Under the pieces are notes generated by a model. It saw nothing but the letters and a program-made list of their open reading frames with translations. It was not told the origin of the DNA and ran no database searches. Positions 1-10,861 of a stretch of 64,000 nt of DNA are shown piece by piece; the first letter of the stretch is position 1; each line of letters starts with the position of its first letter. Origin of the DNA: Dysgonomonas sp. HGC4 (GTDB taxonomy: Bacteria; Bacteroidota; Bacteroidia; Bacteroidales; Dysgonomonadaceae); contig NZ_CVRU01000150.1 of assembly GCF_001261715.1 (NCBI RefSeq), forward strand, positions 1 to 64,000. The letters run 5' to 3'. The position numbers were made by a program, and so were the translations under genes.

Positions 1-400
1 TGTATATATCTACAAAAAACGGATATTGAGGATCTTTTAAATGAATAACTGTCAAATCAATATTAGAATCAATTTGTTTTACTTCATGATTTTGATAATA
101 CAAATCGGTAGATGTATTTCCGTCAGCATGATTTACCTCAATCGCTGGCTCAGCAATAAACCCATTGCCAGATGGCGGATAAAACTCTTTCTCTCTAGCT
201 ATTCCTTTAGGCGGAATAGTAGATTCGGGTGCTTGCAAACTGCCATACCCTAACTGATAGAGTAAGCTATCGTTACCTGCAAACAAAGTCAAACTCGAAT
301 TATTAGTTTTAATTTTAAATATCTTACCATCAGTAGCACCTTGCCCCCATAGGCTTAGACACCCAACAACAGCAAATAGAAATAAGGATAATTTTCTCAT
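1..400 (-). CDS. GH36-like alpha-galactosidase, N-terminal part (runs off left edge)
   Basis: Only the first 133 codons are present; the frame is open to base 1. The protein starts with a signal peptide (about residues 1-19, ending near LSLWGQ). The mature part opens with a beta-sandwich-like stretch (FKIKTNNSSLTLFAG, then LYQLGYG) that resembles the N-terminal domain placed before the TIM barrel in GH36 alpha-galactosidases. The catalytic part is outside the window, so the family call rests on this short region. It is the last visible gene of the run GH105, GH31, fusion lyase/GH105, GH95, DUF362 and this gene, and starts 17 bases after the DUF362 stop codon. An alpha-galactosidase would fit side-chain removal from a galactose-containing pectic glycan. 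Confidence 0.55.
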   Translation of the reverse strand, partial: MRKLSLFLFAVVGCLSLWGQGATDGKIFKIKTNNSSLTLFAGNDSLLYQLGYGSLQAPESTIPPKGIAREKEFYPPSGNGFIAEPAIEVNHADGNTSTDLYYQNHEVKQIDSNIDLTVIHLKDPQYPFFVDIY

Positions 401-416
401 TATGTGTGTTTCTTTT

Positions 417-1859
417 TCATAATTTTATATAGACTAACTCAATTCCCCGTCCATTCTTAGGATCGAGATTGCGCGAATACTGACGATCGTGATCATTATT
501 CCAATGTTCGTGAACTCCCAGACTTTCGACCTTCTTACCACCTTGCATATAGACTGTTCCCGATGGAGGATTATCGCCAGCCAAAGCCATTTCATGCAGA
601 TAATCATCTGCATTTTCACGAATCATAATAGATGGTCTGTTATCATTCTCAGGGTCTTTATTGTTCTGACTTTGAGAATATAAAATATCTAAGCCCACAG
701 AATCTAATGCTACCATATCCAAAGAACCCAATATTGAAGAAGGCCACTCTGGGTTAGCATACGGATAAACCTGATTATTAAATGGAGCATTGGGAAAGTG
801 TACAGGATTCGAATTATGCTTACGGGCACAATACAAACCTTCGAGAATGTATAATATCGACTTTGCTCCTAATTCGGGTGAAGCAGCCATATCTATCATC
901 GGAGAAAAGGCATTCGCTACACCTTCTTTGTTGGTATTAATAATTGCATGTAGTTCATCGGGTTGTTGTATAGTTCCATAATGGCTTTTACCAATCATGG
1001 TGACCGCTGTTTGCCCTTCATCTCCTTTTTCCTGATTAGAATACGGATAAGAGTGTGCCTTCAATAAAGCCAGATTGATTAAATAAGTTGCATCTTTTAT
1101 CTGCTTGGGAATATTACGTGCTCTATCGTATTTTCCATTAGAATACTCTATCGCCTGTACCCATTGGGGAGTTTCAATATTGCGAAACTCTCCGTAATAG
1201 GGATGCTTTTGCTCTTCGCCCGGTTCTTTAGATTGTAGAAAGCGTACATCTTTATAATCAGACCATACTTTCATTAATATTTCAGGATATATGTCTCTTT
1301 TGGCATCATAAACTACAATATCTTTAGCATCCACACCTCCATATTTAACCAACTGCTCTATCATAGCATACACCATTTGTGGAGAGGTATCCGTAGCATT
1401 GGTGTGTCGGGTTATACGGAATGTACCATTCATATTTAGCTTGATAGCAATTATTTCTCCTTTTTTATAGCCTGCATTATTTCGGCTTAAAGTTTTGTTG
1501 TGATACTTAAAAATTGCCTGCCATGCGTCTTCATATTTATTCTGCCCCGAGAGCGAGCGAATAATAGCACCTAACATTGCATTAACTCCATCTTGATCGG
1601 TACTTTGATCAGACCACCATGAGTTTTCCATCGACTTCCAATCACCAGCCCAATGTGCAACACCCGGCATATGAGCCCACGAAACTCTGCCTCTATATAT
1701 TCCTTTTGCATTGCCTATCGGTTTGTTAGAAGCATCTGGCTTCCAATCGTATTTAGTGGCAGCTTTTGTAGCCGACTGATTAGGATCCACGTGTTGAGCG
1801 GCCATCGTTCCTGCTTGAAGAACTGTGACAAGAAAGATTCCTAATAATTTAGCTTTCAT
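417..1859 (-). CDS. secreted DUF362 domain protein
   Basis: 480 residues with a cleavable signal peptide (about 1-21), so exported. The body matches the DUF362 pattern: a region around [12 protein letters not shown], then [11 protein letters not shown], and a long central part with [12 protein letters not shown] and [10 protein letters not shown]. Many DUF362 proteins are linked to iron-sulfur clusters, but this one has a single cysteine (in LYCARKH), so no cluster site is visible. Its ATG overlaps the GH95 stop as ATGA, which implies coupled translation and a role in the same glycan pathway. The activity is unknown: an accessory hydrolase, transferase or binding role is possible, and nothing in the sequence decides between them. 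Confidence 0.75.
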   Translation of the reverse strand: MKAKLLGIFLVTVLQAGTMAAQHVDPNQSATKAATKYDWKPDASNKPIGNAKGIYRGRVSWAHMPGVAHWAGDWKSMENSWWSDQSTDQDGVNAMLGAIIRSLSGQNKYEDAWQAIFKYHNKTLSRNNAGYKKGEIIAIKLNMNGTFRITRHTNATDTSPQMVYAMIEQLVKYGGVDAKDIVVYDAKRDIYPEILMKVWSDYKDVRFLQSKEPGEEQKHPYYGEFRNIETPQWVQAIEYSNGKYDRARNIPKQIKDATYLINLALLKAHSYPYSNQEKGDEGQTAVTMIGKSHYGTIQQPDELHAIINTNKEGVANAFSPMIDMAASPELGAKSILYILEGLYCARKHNSNPVHFPNAPFNNQVYPYANPEWPSSILGSLDMVALDSVGLDILYSQSQNNKDPENDNRPSIMIRENADDYLHEMALAGDNPPSGTVYMQGGKKVESLGVHEHWNNDHDRQYSRNLDPKNGRGIELVYIKL

Positions 1860-4453
1860 TTGTCTGATATATTTAGGAGTTCGTAATTCTTTCCTTTTTC
1901 TGTTGAAAAATCTACTAATGATGTTTCTTTCAACTCTAATTTTTGTAATAATAAGGCATTGTCACCCTTGACCAATTCTGGGGCTTTTCCACTAAAATAA
2001 AATTCATTTGGATTCTTACCTTCTGCCAATTTCAGATCGAAACCTTTAGAAGATACTTTAGTCAAAGTTCTAACTCTACAATTTCCTCCCAAAGACGAAT
2101 GAATAACAGCCTTTGTTATTTTACCGTTTTTCCATTCCATATCCACCGTAAAACCACCCCTCGCTCTAAGTCCTTTTACTGAACCTTCTTTCCAATTATC
2201 GGGCAATGCCGGTAAAAGGAAAATCTCTCCTGCATGGCTTTGCAAAAGCATTTCGGTAACACCTGCCGTTCCTCCAAAATTTCCATCAATTTGGAAAGGT
2301 GGATGAGCATCAAACAAATTAGAATAAGTACCTCCTCCTTTTGTTGACACATCGGTTGCATCTACATGTCTTAAACCGTTTTTCAACATCAAGTAGGCAT
2401 GATTTCCATCTTCGAGACGTGCCCAAAAATTTATCTTCCAAGCCATAGCCCAACCTGTGCCACCATCGCCCCTTAACAATAAAGTTTGTTTGGCTGCCGC
2501 AGCCGTTTCGGGTGTTATGCGAGGTAATATTTCTTTACCCGGATGTAACCCGAATAAATGCGATACATGACGATGTTCTGGGTCTACTTCCTCAAAATCT
2601 TTATACCATTCTTGCAATTGTCCTTTCGAACCTAAATGTGGAGGATATAGTTTCTCCTTTGTTTCTTCTAAAGTCTTACGGAAATCACTATCTATATTCA
2701 ATACCCTTGAAGCCTCAATACAATTATTCAACAGATCCCAAATCATAGCCATATCCATAGTGGTGGCTTTGCTTATTTCCCCTGTCTGCTCTTTACCGCT
2801 TTTGTCTTTATACTTAAATAAGTTTTCGGGAGTAGAAGACGGATTTGTTACCAGATAACCCGATTCATCATTCTGTAACCATTGCAAAACAAACTCGGCA
2901 GCCCCTTTCATTAATGAATATGCATTCTCCTTTAAATATTGTTTATCGCCACCAAAAGCATAATGCTCCCATAGATGCTGAGAAAGCCAAACACCCGTCA
3001 TTGGCCAACACGACCAACGTGGCGATCCCCTCGGGTCTATATTATAATTTCCAGTTGGAGCAGTCTGTGCCCACACATCCGTATTGTGATGAGCCAACCA
3101 ACCCGTATCCATACCATAATTTACTTGTGCTGTTTTTTGTCCATTGATAGATAGAGACTTTATAAAATTAAGAAGCGGCTCATGACAAGCCTGCAAGCCT
3201 GTTAACTCAGTAGGCCAGTAATTCATCTCTGTATTTATATTCGTCGTATAATTAGAACCCCAAGGTGGTTGCACATGGCGATTCCATAATCCTTGAAGAT
3301 TAGAAGGTATTGAACCTGAACGAGAAGAAGAAATAGTCAGATAGCGACCATATTGATAATAGAGGGTAACCATGCCGTTGTCACTATCGTCAGTAGAAAA
3401 CTGTTCCAGCCTTTTATCAGTAGGTAAAGCTTCTTTCTCTGGTTTTGCTTCTCCAAGCTTTAAAACTACATTATCGAATAACGATTTGTAATCTTTTGTA
3501 TGATTATTCAATAATTCAGTATACGATTTCTTTGAGGCCGCTTCCATATTAGCTCTAGCCTGTAAAGATGGATCTTTACCTTCGAGACCTGGAGATTTAT
3601 CGAATCCGTTAAAACTAGTAGACGCTGAAAGAATCAGAGTTACAGCATCCGAATTATTAATGCTCAGAATACTATCTTTAGCGGTAGATTTTCCCCCCTC
3701 AGCTAATACTTTTACATGAACTTCGAAATTCATGCCCTCACCTTTTTCTTCATCATATACTATTTGTTCGGGTTCATCCGATCTGTGCGCTACATGTTTA
3801 GGTGCTTTTCCTTTTAATACTAAGTAAGTATCTTCTTTAGCTTTGGATGTATATCTTAGTTTACTGTCTAAAGTAACATCAAATGATAAAGATTCCTTCT
3901 TATCTGCTTCGAGACGGATTACCATCACCTGATCGGGATAAGATATAAAAGCCGTCCGTTTGTATTTGACTCCGTTTGATTCGAAACTAACCGTAGATGT
4001 TCCATCAGATATATTCAAATCACGATACAGATTTGCAATATCATTGTCCAACAATGTCGTTAGATGTAGATCTGCCATTGGCAAATAACGAGCAGTATAA
4101 GGTCCTTGTGCATTATCCTTCCAGATAGAAGATGCTTTTACATAATCTCCATTATTGATAGCTTCTCTTATGGCAGGCAAAGCAGCTACCGCTTTAGGGT
4201 TATTAGCATCTTTGGGATATCCTGACCACAGCGAATTTTCGTTCAATTGGAAAAGCTCTTTCTGAGGCTCTCCAAATACCATTGCGCCAACCCGTCCATT
4301 ACCCAAAGGCAAAGCTTCTTCCCAAACTTGTGCCGGACGATCATACCAAAGCTTAAGGTCATTGCTTTTAGTTTCTTCGGTCTTGCAGCTCCCCATTGCA
4401 AAGAAGACAGAAAGTGCAACCAAACCTGATTTTACGAGGTGTGTTTTTTTCAT
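1856..4453 (-). CDS. GH95 family alpha-L-fucosidase / alpha-L-galactosidase lipoprotein
   Basis: 865 residues from the chosen start. An upstream in-frame Met at 4501 exists, but 4453 forms an ATGA overlap with the previous stop and begins a proper lipoprotein signal (lipobox cysteine C23, AMGSC). GH95 enzymes invert alpha-1,2-linked L-fucose or L-galactose at glycan ends. The expected active-site pieces are present: [10 protein letters not shown] with N405 and N407 (the two Asn that activate water), E543 in SSTPENLF (acid), and D723 in FQIDGNFGG. Length fits the family. A surface or periplasmic-face lipoprotein is likely. Fucose versus L-galactose preference cannot be read from sequence here. 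The neighbours (lyase/GH105 fusion upstream, DUF362 downstream) place it in pectin-type side-chain removal. Confidence 0.9.
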   Translation of the reverse strand: MKKTHLVKSGLVALSVFFAMGSCKTEETKSNDLKLWYDRPAQVWEEALPLGNGRVGAMVFGEPQKELFQLNENSLWSGYPKDANNPKAVAALPAIREAINNGDYVKASSIWKDNAQGPYTARYLPMADLHLTTLLDNDIANLYRDLNISDGTSTVSFESNGVKYKRTAFISYPDQVMVIRLEADKKESLSFDVTLDSKLRYTSKAKEDTYLVLKGKAPKHVAHRSDEPEQIVYDEEKGEGMNFEVHVKVLAEGGKSTAKDSILSINNSDAVTLILSASTSFNGFDKSPGLEGKDPSLQARANMEAASKKSYTELLNNHTKDYKSLFDNVVLKLGEAKPEKEALPTDKRLEQFSTDDSDNGMVTLYYQYGRYLTISSSRSGSIPSNLQGLWNRHVQPPWGSNYTTNINTEMNYWPTELTGLQACHEPLLNFIKSLSINGQKTAQVNYGMDTGWLAHHNTDVWAQTAPTGNYNIDPRGSPRWSCWPMTGVWLSQHLWEHYAFGGDKQYLKENAYSLMKGAAEFVLQWLQNDESGYLVTNPSSTPENLFKYKDKSGKEQTGEISKATTMDMAMIWDLLNNCIEASRVLNIDSDFRKTLEETKEKLYPPHLGSKGQLQEWYKDFEEVDPEHRHVSHLFGLHPGKEILPRITPETAAAAKQTLLLRGDGGTGWAMAWKINFWARLEDGNHAYLMLKNGLRHVDATDVSTKGGGTYSNLFDAHPPFQIDGNFGGTAGVTEMLLQSHAGEIFLLPALPDNWKEGSVKGLRARGGFTVDMEWKNGKITKAVIHSSLGGNCRVRTLTKVSSKGFDLKLAEGKNPNEFYFSGKAPELVKGDNALLLQKLELKETSLVDFSTEKGKNYELLNISDK

Positions 4454-7410
4454 TTTAGATTCTTTTTTATTGCATCTCTTTCTACTATTTCGGTAGCCCA
4501 AACAAAACCAACATAGGCTTCTTTAGCATTCAGAGACTTTTTATGGTTAATATATTTTTCATAGTTTTCTTGCACCCCCACACCGTCGCATGCTTCATAG
4601 ATATCAACTAATCCTCTCTCGTTTATTTTGGCATGGTTAACAATGGAACTGTATCCATCTTTAACAACCAACTCATAGTCCTTTTTGTTCAGAATTCCCA
4701 GATTTACACCTTGCTGCAATGCATAGGTAAACATAGCACTTCCCGAAGTCTCTATCCAGTTATGGGGCATGTTCCCTTTATCTACAACCTGAAACCAACC
4801 TCCCGTTCTTATATCTTGGGTACGTTTTAAAGCTGCTGCTAAACGCACGAATATATCTTTAACATCATTATATCCTTTGTGATTTTTAGGGAGAGTTTCT
4901 AATGCTTCAAGTAATATCAAAGCATACCAGCCCAACCCTTCGCTCCATACTTCAGGCGCTTTACCCGTAGAAGTATCTGCCCATTTACAAAGACGATCGT
5001 CATGCCCCAGCTCATAAATAGCGTGTACATAAAGTCCCGAATTACCCTGCTCCCCCCTCTTAGCATAAGCCATTATTTGTTTGACTGCTTCGTCATAAGC
5101 ATATTCCGCATCACCAATGGAACGACCATATCGAAGCAAAAACATCTGACTCATAAAAACACCATCTATCCACATTTGTCCATGAAGACCTTTACCATGC
5201 CAAAATCCACCATCATTATTTCGGGGATAATCTTTTAGACATGTAAATATATAATCGGCTGCTTTTTTATAACGAGGTTCTTTGTAATATTCGTATAACA
5301 TGACTAGTGTATTTCCGGGCATCATATTATCCAGATTATCGCAAACATTAGGGATTCTCGATAAGCCTTTATAGTTGGAAACAGCAACAAAATTACCGTC
5401 TTTATCAATAAAATTATCTATATATTTTTTTATATACTTAAGATATGTATCGTCTCCCGTAGCTTTATATAAACGCTCAAAAGCACAAGCCATGTAACTA
5501 TTAACATATGTCCATGCATTCCAATATGCTTTTGTAAAATCAGGATAACGTGCCATAGTACTTTGTGCAGCAGTCACCGACCTAAATTGGGGTACTGGTG
5601 CACAAGGCAAATAGGCATTCATTACACCTGTTTCTGTAATATCAAACAAATCAATTGGTTTTGCACTCACATTGTCTACATAAATATCTCTCGTTATATG
5701 TCTATTAATAATTTCTTTAGCACCTATTATTTGTATGTTTTTAAACCACATACTTTCGATAGGCTGGGTTGTTTTTGATAAAGAGGTAAAAGATATTCCT
5801 TTATCGGTAACATTCAAGTTCGAGAAATTCTCAAAATAGCTATACCATAATATAGGAATATTCATACTTTTAGATGAATCACTTACTAACTGCTCTAATT
5901 GAAAAGCTGTTTCACAAGGATAACCTTCCGAGTAATTATCTCTCATCCAAATATCTTCGATAAGCCCACCCCTATCTGTGCCATACATATGTACAATGTA
6001 TTTAGGAATGACTCCAAAAGTATTTTGCTCGGCAAATATATTGCGAATTACTCCTGATGTACTGCCACCAAGAGTAATTGCACTTTCTCCACTTTTTCTG
6101 AAATAATTGTTCTTTAGAATAATATTCTCGCTTTTGATATTAGCCTGAATCGTAATATTATCTCCCGAAGATTCAAAATCACAATTACTTACAAGTATAT
6201 TTCGACTATCGGATAAACATATTGCTCCTTTTCCATTACCTCTAATTTTTCCGGGTCCCGTTAATCTGATATTTTCTTGATTATCGGAACTAATCAAAAA
6301 AACAGACTTCATTTGAGGATCAAAAGACAATATAGCTCCTTCGGATAGCAAAAGATGAATGTTTGACAATAAATAGAGAGGTGCATTCAATTTGTACATT
6401 CCTTTCGGAACCAGAACAACACCACCTCCCATTTTATAGCATTTTTCTATGGCATTTTTAAAAGCTTCTGAGCAGTCGTTTGTATTATTACCTAATGCGC
6501 CAAAGTCTATTACATTAAATGTTTGTTGTGGTAAAACAGCAAGTAACTCTCTTTCAACGTCAGTGGCCAACTCCCATCCTATATTTGTTCTTTGAGTATA
6601 GTTCTTATCTGATATTTCTATAAATTCTATATCTGCAAACAATACAGATTCATCTCTTAAATAAGATGGTTCTTTGAGGCTACGATAAATCCCATACTTT
6701 GGACGGTTGAATCGTGCTCCTTCACGCCACATATCTACCTTATTACTTTTACCATAGAGAAGCCTTTTACCATCCGAAACTCTTTTTATTTCCAACTCTA
6801 TTGTACCAGGGTTATCATGTAATATTGTTTCTGTTACTTCTACCCAAGTTCCTTTAAATAACGACAAGTCTTCTTCTGCCAAGATTGTGGAAGAGTTTTG
6901 TGGAGAAACAACATTAAATTCCAACACCTCTTTACCTCCTTTGAAACGAGGCGTAAGCGTTACAATCGGTGCTCCTGCATTAGGACCGGCATCAGCTTTT
7001 ATCTGATGAATATGGCAAAAATTAGGCGATGGCTGAAAATCTTTGTCCAGCTTAAACTTCCATTTATATTTCTGGGTTTTTCCTCTATGCCCTTTCATCG
7101 ATTCGGGCGATGTTCCGAAGGTCTTTATTTCTGTGCGTTGCCTATCTTGTGCTCCGCAACGATCGTCATCTAATTGAGCATGAAGTGTAAAAACAAATAC
7201 TTGTTTTTGAAGTTCATCATCATATTGTTGCATAATATGCTTGATAGGATGTTTACAATCGGGCACCTCAACCCCATAACCAAAAGATTCTATCAATTTA
7301 TATGTATCTGTTTTGCCATCGGCATTTGCCGTTCTCCCAGCCTGAGCATTTACTTGCAGACAAATAACTAGTAATAAAAACAGACTCGATATTTTTTGAA
7401 GGTTATTCAT
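4450..7410 (-). CDS. three-part enzyme: jelly-roll lyase-like domain + beta-helix + GH105
   Basis: 986 residues with a signal peptide (1-22). Part 1 (about 45-270) looks like a jelly-roll polysaccharide lyase of the heparin lyase I / PL20 type: DRQRTEIK at 89-96, HIHQIKAD at 133-140 and a late KYGIYR at 238-243. Part 2 (about 296-600) opens with [15 protein letters not shown], the usual start of pectate-lyase/GH28 right-handed beta-helices, but the GH28 catalytic pairs are changed (GDN at 416-418 instead of GDD, GES at 441-443 instead of GHG). Part 3 (about 615-980) is a full GH105 with the catalytic Asp in WIDGVFM (D749), SEGLGWY and ETSGSAMF. A lyase leaves a 4,5-unsaturated uronate that GH105 removes, so the fusion couples both steps. 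The lyase family and substrate are inferred. The stop overlaps the GH95 start (ATGA). Confidence 0.8.
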   Translation of the reverse strand: MNNLQKISSLFLLLVICLQVNAQAGRTANADGKTDTYKLIESFGYGVEVPDCKHPIKHIMQQYDDELQKQVFVFTLHAQLDDDRCGAQDRQRTEIKTFGTSPESMKGHRGKTQKYKWKFKLDKDFQPSPNFCHIHQIKADAGPNAGAPIVTLTPRFKGGKEVLEFNVVSPQNSSTILAEEDLSLFKGTWVEVTETILHDNPGTIELEIKRVSDGKRLLYGKSNKVDMWREGARFNRPKYGIYRSLKEPSYLRDESVLFADIEFIEISDKNYTQRTNIGWELATDVERELLAVLPQQTFNVIDFGALGNNTNDCSEAFKNAIEKCYKMGGGVVLVPKGMYKLNAPLYLLSNIHLLLSEGAILSFDPQMKSVFLISSDNQENIRLTGPGKIRGNGKGAICLSDSRNILVSNCDFESSGDNITIQANIKSENIILKNNYFRKSGESAITLGGSTSGVIRNIFAEQNTFGVIPKYIVHMYGTDRGGLIEDIWMRDNYSEGYPCETAFQLEQLVSDSSKSMNIPILWYSYFENFSNLNVTDKGISFTSLSKTTQPIESMWFKNIQIIGAKEIINRHITRDIYVDNVSAKPIDLFDITETGVMNAYLPCAPVPQFRSVTAAQSTMARYPDFTKAYWNAWTYVNSYMACAFERLYKATGDDTYLKYIKKYIDNFIDKDGNFVAVSNYKGLSRIPNVCDNLDNMMPGNTLVMLYEYYKEPRYKKAADYIFTCLKDYPRNNDGGFWHGKGLHGQMWIDGVFMSQMFLLRYGRSIGDAEYAYDEAVKQIMAYAKRGEQGNSGLYVHAIYELGHDDRLCKWADTSTGKAPEVWSEGLGWYALILLEALETLPKNHKGYNDVKDIFVRLAAALKRTQDIRTGGWFQVVDKGNMPHNWIETSGSAMFTYALQQGVNLGILNKKDYELVVKDGYSSIVNHAKINERGLVDIYEACDGVGVQENYEKYINHKKSLNAKEAYVGFVWATEIVERDAIKKNLK

Positions 7411-7435
7411 AAGATTCGCTTTAAAGGATAACTTA

Positions 7436-9574
7436 TTACTTACTCATAAAGCGAAAACTGACTTTTGAGATATTATCAGGTTTCCCTTTTACGGCATTAG
7501 ACACAGTGCCCACTAGCAGTCCTTTCTTGTCCTTTTTAATTTCGATCTTTCTCCAAGAGTACGCTCCTTTCTCATAATCGAAACTCACCCCATCATCATC
7601 ATACAGATTGTAAGAACTTTCTTTCGTTCCATAATGCCGAATTTCCATATTCACTTTTTCACCTGCAGCTGGAGCATGCAAACGGGTTTCCATCATAGGG
7701 ATAATACCACCATCTTTTACGTATACAGGAATACGATCTAATCCGGGAGTTACTGTTATTTCCTGCCCGTTACCTGCCAATTCTCCGGTATAGAAGTCAT
7801 ACCAATTACCCTGTGGAAGTAAAACCTTACGTGTACTTTGTCCTGTAAACAAAGGTGCAACCAATAGATATTCACCCGACATATACTGATCTTTCACTTC
7901 TTTATTAATGGCTTCTAAATAAGGATTATCTTCTAAGCTCTGACTGCCTGCAATGGTTTTCGATTCGTTTCTGAAACCTTCTTCCAAAACCATTGCTCTA
8001 AAAGGAGGAGTACCTTCAAAATGATACTTTGCAAATTCAGAATAGAAGTAAGGCATCAACTGCATACGCAATTCTGCATAGAATTTCACCTGATCGGCAA
8101 CTTCGGGAAACGACCAAGGCTTAGTTCCACTCGACCATGCATTAATCATAGCCATGGGTGAGAAAGTAACAGACTGAAATCTGCATAACCATTCTTCTCC
8201 TGTTTTAGAACCTCTTACCTCAGGAGTCCACAATACACCGCAAAATCCACTATTCACTAGGGCTGTTATAAAATCCTGATGACTGTAATAATCATTATAG
8301 ATTACATAAGGTAAATTATTAGCTCCTGCATTAGATGCTCTTACTAAGCCGAATGTTCTGGTGTTTTCTTTCCGATATAACTCATCCGTTAATTTCTGAG
8401 CTAATACGCCATAAGTTTGACGCATTTGTATACCACTAATTCCTGATGGAAAAGTTGCCATATCGGGCCATAAGTAGAAGTCGTAACCATCTACCTCATC
8501 AATCTTATAACCACTGACTCCTATTTTCACCTGATCTTTATCCAACTGATTTGCAAATATTCTTTTTGCTTCGGGATGATTCAAATCAGGCACAGTACCA
8601 CACCAAACAGTATGAGAACCAGTATATGGTTCTATCTCTTTACTTATTGAAGCTTCGGGTGAAACATATGGATTAGTCCACAAATTGAGCCGAATACCTT
8701 TATTTAGCATTTTCTTTGTAAATTCGGCAGGATCAGGAAAACGAGTCTTATCCCATTCAAAAGAACATGGATAAGCCTTGGTTTGCCAACCCGGCTCTAA
8801 GCCTATAAAATCGAGAGGATATCCTTTTTCTTCAAATTCGGCAGCCTCTTTCATCACATCATCTGCAGTATATAATTTTTGTACGCGTTGAGTAAATCCC
8901 AAACCCCAACGAGGAGGAAGCGTACCACCGCCACAATACAGATTGTATTTCTTGATGGCATCTAAAGACGATTCTCCCGCAAATATATAAAACTCGATTC
9001 CTTCAGCAGGAATATAAACTTCTACTGCATCGGAATAAGGGCGCGAATTCCATGTTTTATCTGTATTACGATCTTTTGCCACAGGAGGATTTTTTGAGTC
9101 CTTTCTCACTCCTGTTCCCACATAAAAGGTGAGGTATTGAGCCGAATTGATTAATATACCATATCCTTCGGAAGAGACATAGAATGGTACGGGAGCATGC
9201 GTCCTTCCATTGTCTTTTCCTCCATAATGGTCTACATGCAAATTGAGAATCTTACCTCTTTGATGTACTGTCTGGAAATTAAGTCCTAAACCATAAATCT
9301 GCTCGTCCTTAACAAGAGGAAACCTCAAATATGTTTTTCCATCTATTATTTCAGCATGAATATCCATTTTGTTCAATGGAAATACTGTTGCTTGTAATTT
9401 ATTCAGTATATCTGCTTTTGGTTTACTACCGGCAGCACTCAGCAAAGTATACGAATCGGGGCTACCAAATAAACCTTTCCATACTCCGGGAAACTCCTCA
9501 GTCCACTGAATTGACTGGGCTTGTACTAGAAATACAACCAGACTCAAGATGGTTGAAATCGTGATTTTCTTCAT
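7436..9574 (-). CDS. GH31 family alpha-glycosidase
   Basis: 712 residues with a signal peptide (about 1-19, ending VQAQS). Order: N-terminal beta-sandwich with IYGLGLNFQTVHQRG, TIM barrel starting at LPPRWGLGFTQR, C-terminal sheets with VYVKDGGIIPMM. The nucleophile is D359 in GYKIDEVDG and the likely acid/base is D428 in VIYNDYYS. GH31 retaining enzymes act on alpha-glucosides, alpha-xylosides or alpha-galactosides. The SNAGANNLPY stretch before the acid/base differs from the starch-type enzymes, so alpha-galactosidase or alpha-xylosidase activity is as likely as alpha-glucosidase. It sits 24 bases downstream of the GH105 gene and 25 bases upstream of the fusion gene, within one transcription unit. 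Confidence 0.9.
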   Translation of the reverse strand: MKKITISTILSLVVFLVQAQSIQWTEEFPGVWKGLFGSPDSYTLLSAAGSKPKADILNKLQATVFPLNKMDIHAEIIDGKTYLRFPLVKDEQIYGLGLNFQTVHQRGKILNLHVDHYGGKDNGRTHAPVPFYVSSEGYGILINSAQYLTFYVGTGVRKDSKNPPVAKDRNTDKTWNSRPYSDAVEVYIPAEGIEFYIFAGESSLDAIKKYNLYCGGGTLPPRWGLGFTQRVQKLYTADDVMKEAAEFEEKGYPLDFIGLEPGWQTKAYPCSFEWDKTRFPDPAEFTKKMLNKGIRLNLWTNPYVSPEASISKEIEPYTGSHTVWCGTVPDLNHPEAKRIFANQLDKDQVKIGVSGYKIDEVDGYDFYLWPDMATFPSGISGIQMRQTYGVLAQKLTDELYRKENTRTFGLVRASNAGANNLPYVIYNDYYSHQDFITALVNSGFCGVLWTPEVRGSKTGEEWLCRFQSVTFSPMAMINAWSSGTKPWSFPEVADQVKFYAELRMQLMPYFYSEFAKYHFEGTPPFRAMVLEEGFRNESKTIAGSQSLEDNPYLEAINKEVKDQYMSGEYLLVAPLFTGQSTRKVLLPQGNWYDFYTGELAGNGQEITVTPGLDRIPVYVKDGGIIPMMETRLHAPAAGEKVNMEIRHYGTKESSYNLYDDDGVSFDYEKGAYSWRKIEIKKDKKGLLVGTVSNAVKGKPDNISKVSFRFMSK

Positions 9575-9598
9575 AAACTATTATTTTCAAAGGTTGTT

Positions 9599-10738
9599 TT
9601 ATTTTAGTAATGCCCATGCACACCATAGCATAGGAGCTTGCCCGTGCATATCGCCCGTTTTTTGCTTACGATCTAGATAATACTGATAATCATTTCTTCG
9701 GTTAGTGCCTTCACACACATTTGATATATCTCCGTCTTCATTGATATAATCGACCAATGCAAGCCATGCTTTACGAGCCAAAGGAGCATATTCATTCTTA
9801 TCGAGCCACCCATTTTTTACTCCCATTATCATAGCATATGCAAACATTGCCGAGCCTGATGTTTCTACCCACGATTCAGGTTTTTCTATAAGCTGTCCCC
9901 ACAAACCATCTGGTCTCTGATACTTTTTAAGACTTTCCATCATTTTCAAATAAGATGTCATAATAGTATAATGATCTTTATTGTTCTTATCCAAAGAAGT
10001 AAGCAACTCACTCATTCCTGCCGCCATCCATCCATTGCCTCTTCCCCAAAAGAAAGGAGCATCGGGTGCGTGGTAAAATAGCCCATTCGGTCGTTGAATC
10101 GTATCCAAATAAATAACCATCTCATGTGCAGCCCGTTCTATATACTTTTTGTCTCCTGTAATATGATATGCCTTAGATTGCACCATTGTTATCATATACA
10201 TATCATCAATCCAATAGCGGGTCTGCCATGTAAGATTCTGCTCTAAAAATTTTTGATATTCTTTTTTCTTTATTTCGGGAGAGTCTATTGGTAACGTCCA
10301 TTGCGCATTGGCAAAACCCATACCCATATCGTAAAATCGCTGATCTTTGTTGTGTTTATAAAGCTCTAAAGGAATAGTACCAAAAACCGAATAGTCTACA
10401 TGATACGGTCGTGGCACTAAATGCTTTTCATCATCGAAAAAAGGTAAGAAACGTTGCTCTAATTGTTGAAGTAATACTTTATTATTAGTTACTTCTGCAA
10501 ATTTAATAGCTCCATACCATACACATACTTCAGGATAAGTAATTGATTTAGGAGGTACAGGTGGTCTGAAACTATTATGAGGACTCTCTACAAAGCGGTT
10601 TGCGATCAGTAACCCAACAGTTTGAGGATCTTTGCCTTTTGGCCAATTCTTTAAATCGGTATTCTTCTGGGCATACAATCCTGAAATCGAGAGGATGCTC
10701 ATTGTCAAAAATAAGACTGATAGTATTGTCTTTTTCAT
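9599..10738 (-). CDS. GH105 unsaturated rhamnogalacturonyl hydrolase
   Basis: 379 residues, the usual length for single-domain GH105 (YteR/YesR type), with a signal peptide (about 1-23). It hydrates and removes the 4,5-unsaturated uronic acid left at the non-reducing end by a lyase. The catalytic Asp is D178 in RYWIDDMYM; GRGNGWMAAG and [11 protein letters not shown] are the other family signatures. Being first after an operator-bearing promoter (10778-10854), it probably heads the GH105, GH31, fusion, GH95, DUF362, GH36 transcript. It is one of three GH105 modules in the window; sequence divergence suggests different linkages or oligosaccharide sizes rather than redundancy. Confidence 0.92.
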   Translation of the reverse strand: MKKTILSVLFLTMSILSISGLYAQKNTDLKNWPKGKDPQTVGLLIANRFVESPHNSFRPPVPPKSITYPEVCVWYGAIKFAEVTNNKVLLQQLEQRFLPFFDDEKHLVPRPYHVDYSVFGTIPLELYKHNKDQRFYDMGMGFANAQWTLPIDSPEIKKKEYQKFLEQNLTWQTRYWIDDMYMITMVQSKAYHITGDKKYIERAAHEMVIYLDTIQRPNGLFYHAPDAPFFWGRGNGWMAAGMSELLTSLDKNNKDHYTIMTSYLKMMESLKKYQRPDGLWGQLIEKPESWVETSGSAMFAYAMIMGVKNGWLDKNEYAPLARKAWLALVDYINEDGDISNVCEGTNRRNDYQYYLDRKQKTGDMHGQAPMLWCAWALLK

Positions 10739-10777
10739 GGTATTAGAAATAAAGGTTCGGTAATATATTCAGGCACT

Positions 10778-10854
10778 CAAATATAGTAACTCACAATTCA
10801 TTGAATTTGTAATGCTTATTCAATTGTTTGTAAAATCGAATCATTTGTAAAATC
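10778..10854 (-). promoter_or_regulatory. promoter with candidate HTCS operator, upstream of GH105
   Basis: On the plus strand: -7 element CAAATATA at 10778-10785 (TATATTTG in gene orientation), a 20-bp gap, then half-sites TTTGTAATGC at 10806 and TTTGTAAAATC at 10827 (21 bp apart), plus a third exact TTTGTAAAATC at 10844. No -33 element is visible where one would be expected, which fits activator dependence. The same layout recurs at 12646, 14646 and 31660. That the HTCS binds here is inference. Confidence 0.6.
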
Positions 10855-10861
10855 TATTGAT

